Shown: in pieces, positions 6,134 through 7,550 of the stretch
How positions within the stretch are numbered: the stretch's first letter is position 1
Layout of the letters: each line of letters opens with the position of its first letter
Assembly (NCBI GenBank): GCA_964482395.1
Contig: CAYZXK010000067.1
Span: forward strand, 1 to 7,550
Direction: 5' to 3'
Length of the DNA stretch: 7,550 nt
Origin: CAYZXK01 sp964482395
Lineage (GTDB): Bacteria > Planctomycetota > Phycisphaerae > UBA1845 > Fen-1342
Made by a program: the position numbers and the translations under genes
Notes under the pieces: model-generated
What the model was told of the DNA's origin: nothing
Database searches by the model: none
What the model saw: the letters and a program-made list of their open reading frames with translations, nothing else

Positions 6134-6334
6134 ATGGCCCCTGGAAATCGGCTCAACCGACTGCGGCTGTTAGTTTCGGCAGCCGGGCTTCTGCTGGTGA
6201 ACGGTTGCCTGGCGGCGCTGGAACAGAGTATTGATTTTGTTCTGTCACCTGAAGCGGCCGGGAACCTGGCGGCGGTGCCGTATGCGGGTGTGGCCGGCCT
6301 GATCGAGTTCCTGGCCAGTTTGTCACGCGGATAG
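6134..6334 (+). CDS. Small predicted lipoprotein of unknown function
   Basis: This protein has 66 residues. The N-terminus has Arg residues at 6, 9 and 11, then a hydrophobic core LLVSAAGLLLVNGC that ends in a lipobox-like VNGC (Cys25). It is probably cleaved and lipid-modified. The mature part is about 42 residues (ALEQSIDFVLSPEAAGN, then LAAVPYAGVAGLIEFLASLS), amphipathic and helical, with no catalytic motif. I do not recognise a named family. Its start is set by a perfect AAGGAGG site. Its stop lies 5 bases before the ATG of the phosphatase gene, so the two are almost certainly translated from one message, and coupling may help translate the second gene, which lacks a clear ribosome binding site. 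A link to the phosphatase, such as a membrane anchor or envelope sensor, is inference from position only. Confidence 0.75.
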   Translation: MAPGNRLNRLRLLVSAAGLLLVNGCLAALEQSIDFVLSPEAAGNLAAVPYAGVAGLIEFLASLSRG

Positions 6335-6339
6335 ACGCG

Positions 6340-7550
6340 ATGCCGAGACTGATCGTTCGTCGCAGGGACGGGCGCTGCATAAGCGTCGAGATCACCGCCC
6401 GGCCGATTACGCTCGGGCGAGCCGACACCTGCGATGTCGTGCTTCCCTACGACGGGGAAGTATCCCGCGAGCACGCTCAGGTCTGGCTGGACCAGACCGG
6501 CTGCGTGATGGTTGCCGACCGGGGCTCCAAGAACGGGACCCGGGTCGATGGCGGTGAACCGTTTCACAACGCGATTCGCCCGGCTCTCCGCAGCATCCGG
6601 GTCGGCGAATACGAGCTGGAACTGGTGGACGTGCAGCCGCCGCCGGCTCCGCCCGAAGGTGTGCGATTCACGCCCGATCTGCCGTCAGAAACCGACAATA
6701 CACGCTTCTTCCCGTCAACCCGCAGCCTAGACCTCAGCGAGCAGCGGCTGACCCTGCTGATGAACCTGGCCGAACGGATCGGCGGAGCCTTCGAGCCCAA
6801 ACAGCTTCTGGAACAGGCCCTGGACGCCTGCTGCGAGGCCCTGGGTTTCGAGCGGGGGCTCATCGCCCTGAAAACGCAGCGTGGCGAAACAGAACTGCCG
6901 GTAACCCGCAACATCCAGCGGGATGAGACCGGGGCCTACAAGGTCAGCCGGACGCTGATCAACCGGGCCCTGATCGAAGGCCAGCGGGCAGTGGTGAACA
7001 ACCCCGCCTTGGACCTGGTCGGCAACCTCAGCGAGAGCCTGATACGCTTCCCGATCTGCTCGGCCCTCTGTGTGCCGATTATCCACCGGGACCGGATTCT
7101 GGGCGTGATCTACGGCGACCGGATCACGCGAGCCTCGACCTACACTCCGGAGGACGTCGATTTTCTGGCCGCGATCGCGCGCCAGGTAGGGATCGGCTTG
7201 GAGAACCTACGACTGTTCCAGGCTTATTTAGAGTCCGAGAAGGTCAACACCGAATTGCGTCAGGCCCGGGCCATCCAGCAAGGCCTATATCCTGGTGGGT
7301 CGCTGAACGCCGGCCGGATCATCCTGGCCGGGCACAACGAACCTTCCGAAGTCGTCGGCGGGGATTACTACGATTACTTCGACCTGGGCGCTGGTCGGGT
7401 CGGTCTGATAATCGCCGACGTGACCGGGCACGGCCTGCCCGCCGCCTTGGTGATGGCCCACCTGAAGGGAGCCGTGCGAGTAGCCCTGACGGCCGACGTA
7501 CCCCTTCCGGATGTAGCCGCGCGCCTGAATCGACTGATGTACAGCAACAC
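6340..7550 (+). CDS. FHA-GAF-SpoIIE (PP2C-type) serine/threonine phosphatase (partial)
   Basis: The frame starts at ATG 6340 and runs off the right edge after 403 codons. Residues 1-98 are an FHA phosphothreonine-peptide-binding domain with its conserved residues: LGR (25-27), SREH (42-45) and SKNGT (63-67). A Pro-rich linker with acidic residues (99-125) follows. Residues about 133-292 are a GAF ligand- or redox-sensing domain (LLEQALDACCEALGFERGLI, SALCVPIIHRDRILGVIYGD, YTPEDVDFLAAIARQVGIGL). A short coiled-coil linker (293-315, AYLESEKVNTELRQARAIQQ) leads into a SpoIIE/PP2C domain, with VVGGDYYDYF (338-347) and IIADVTGHGLPAALVMA (357-373) carrying metal-binding acidic residues. In this family such enzymes often dephosphorylate anti-sigma-factor antagonists or kinase targets. 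No partner kinase or antagonist is visible here. The remaining PP2C motifs lie beyond the window. Confidence 0.93.
   Translation, partial: MPRLIVRRRDGRCISVEITARPITLGRADTCDVVLPYDGEVSREHAQVWLDQTGCVMVADRGSKNGTRVDGGEPFHNAIRPALRSIRVGEYELELVDVQPPPAPPEGVRFTPDLPSETDNTRFFPSTRSLDLSEQRLTLLMNLAERIGGAFEPKQLLEQALDACCEALGFERGLIALKTQRGETELPVTRNIQRDETGAYKVSRTLINRALIEGQRAVVNNPALDLVGNLSESLIRFPICSALCVPIIHRDRILGVIYGDRITRASTYTPEDVDFLAAIARQVGIGLENLRLFQAYLESEKVNTELRQARAIQQGLYPGGSLNAGRIILAGHNEPSEVVGGDYYDYFDLGAGRVGLIIADVTGHGLPAALVMAHLKGAVRVALTADVPLPDVAARLNRLMYSN

Noticed and set aside
5875..6567. A 230-codon minus-strand open frame across the dnaA end, the lipoprotein and the FHA start
   Set aside because: It overlaps three better supported features in the opposite direction and shows no domain or ribosome binding site.
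1..7550. CRISPR arrays, insertion sequences, tRNA or rRNA genes, defence or prophage genes
   Set aside because: Reading both strands I saw no regularly spaced repeats, terminal inverted repeats with a transposase, cloverleaf sequences or phage-type proteins.

Overview
The window is a GC-rich bacterial chromosomal segment with ordinary housekeeping and signalling genes. I see no phage, transposon, CRISPR array, tRNA or rRNA. The gene families suggest the Planctomycetota or a close PVC relative: a redoxin with the C-terminal WGCSIKY signature, an N-terminally extended GreA-like protein, a GNAT enzyme with a CPELTGLRPIDD segment, an FHA-GAF-SpoIIE phosphatase, and a DnaA with an unusual sensor region. 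This assignment rests on remembered family resemblance, not on a search.

Left half (1-3249), read leftwards. A promoter at 3221-3249 drives a secreted redoxin (3176-2454). A small thioredoxin-fold lipoprotein follows (2377-1934) that has lost one of its two active-site cysteines. After a gene-free gap of about 240 bases comes the N-terminal 563 codons of a large protein (1690 to the left edge), which resembles the N-terminal extension of long GreA-type transcription elongation factors. The GreA domain itself would lie outside the window. The first two genes look like an exported thiol/redox pair.

Centre (3284-5896), read rightwards. A GNAT acetyltransferase starts 107 bases from the redoxin and is divergent from it. 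A 267-base intergenic region then carries four copies of the pentamer ACCTG/CAGGT and a good sigma70-like promoter, followed by dnaA (4457-5896, GTG start). The neighbours are not the classical dnaN/recF set. The DnaA is complete but has altered sensor 1 and arginine-finger segments.

Right part (5897-7550), read rightwards. After a terminator-like hairpin, a perfect TATAAT box precedes a structured leader of about 110 bases. Then come a 66-residue predicted lipoprotein with a strong Shine-Dalgarno sequence and, 5 bases later, an FHA-GAF-SpoIIE (PP2C) phosphatase cut by the right edge. These two form a probable signalling operon, with a membrane-anchored small protein next to a phosphopeptide-binding, ligand-sensing phosphatase.

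The most interesting points are the repeat cluster upstream of dnaA, the divergent DnaA, the one-cysteine thioredoxin lipoprotein and the lipoprotein/phosphatase pair. I found no convincing wholly new system.
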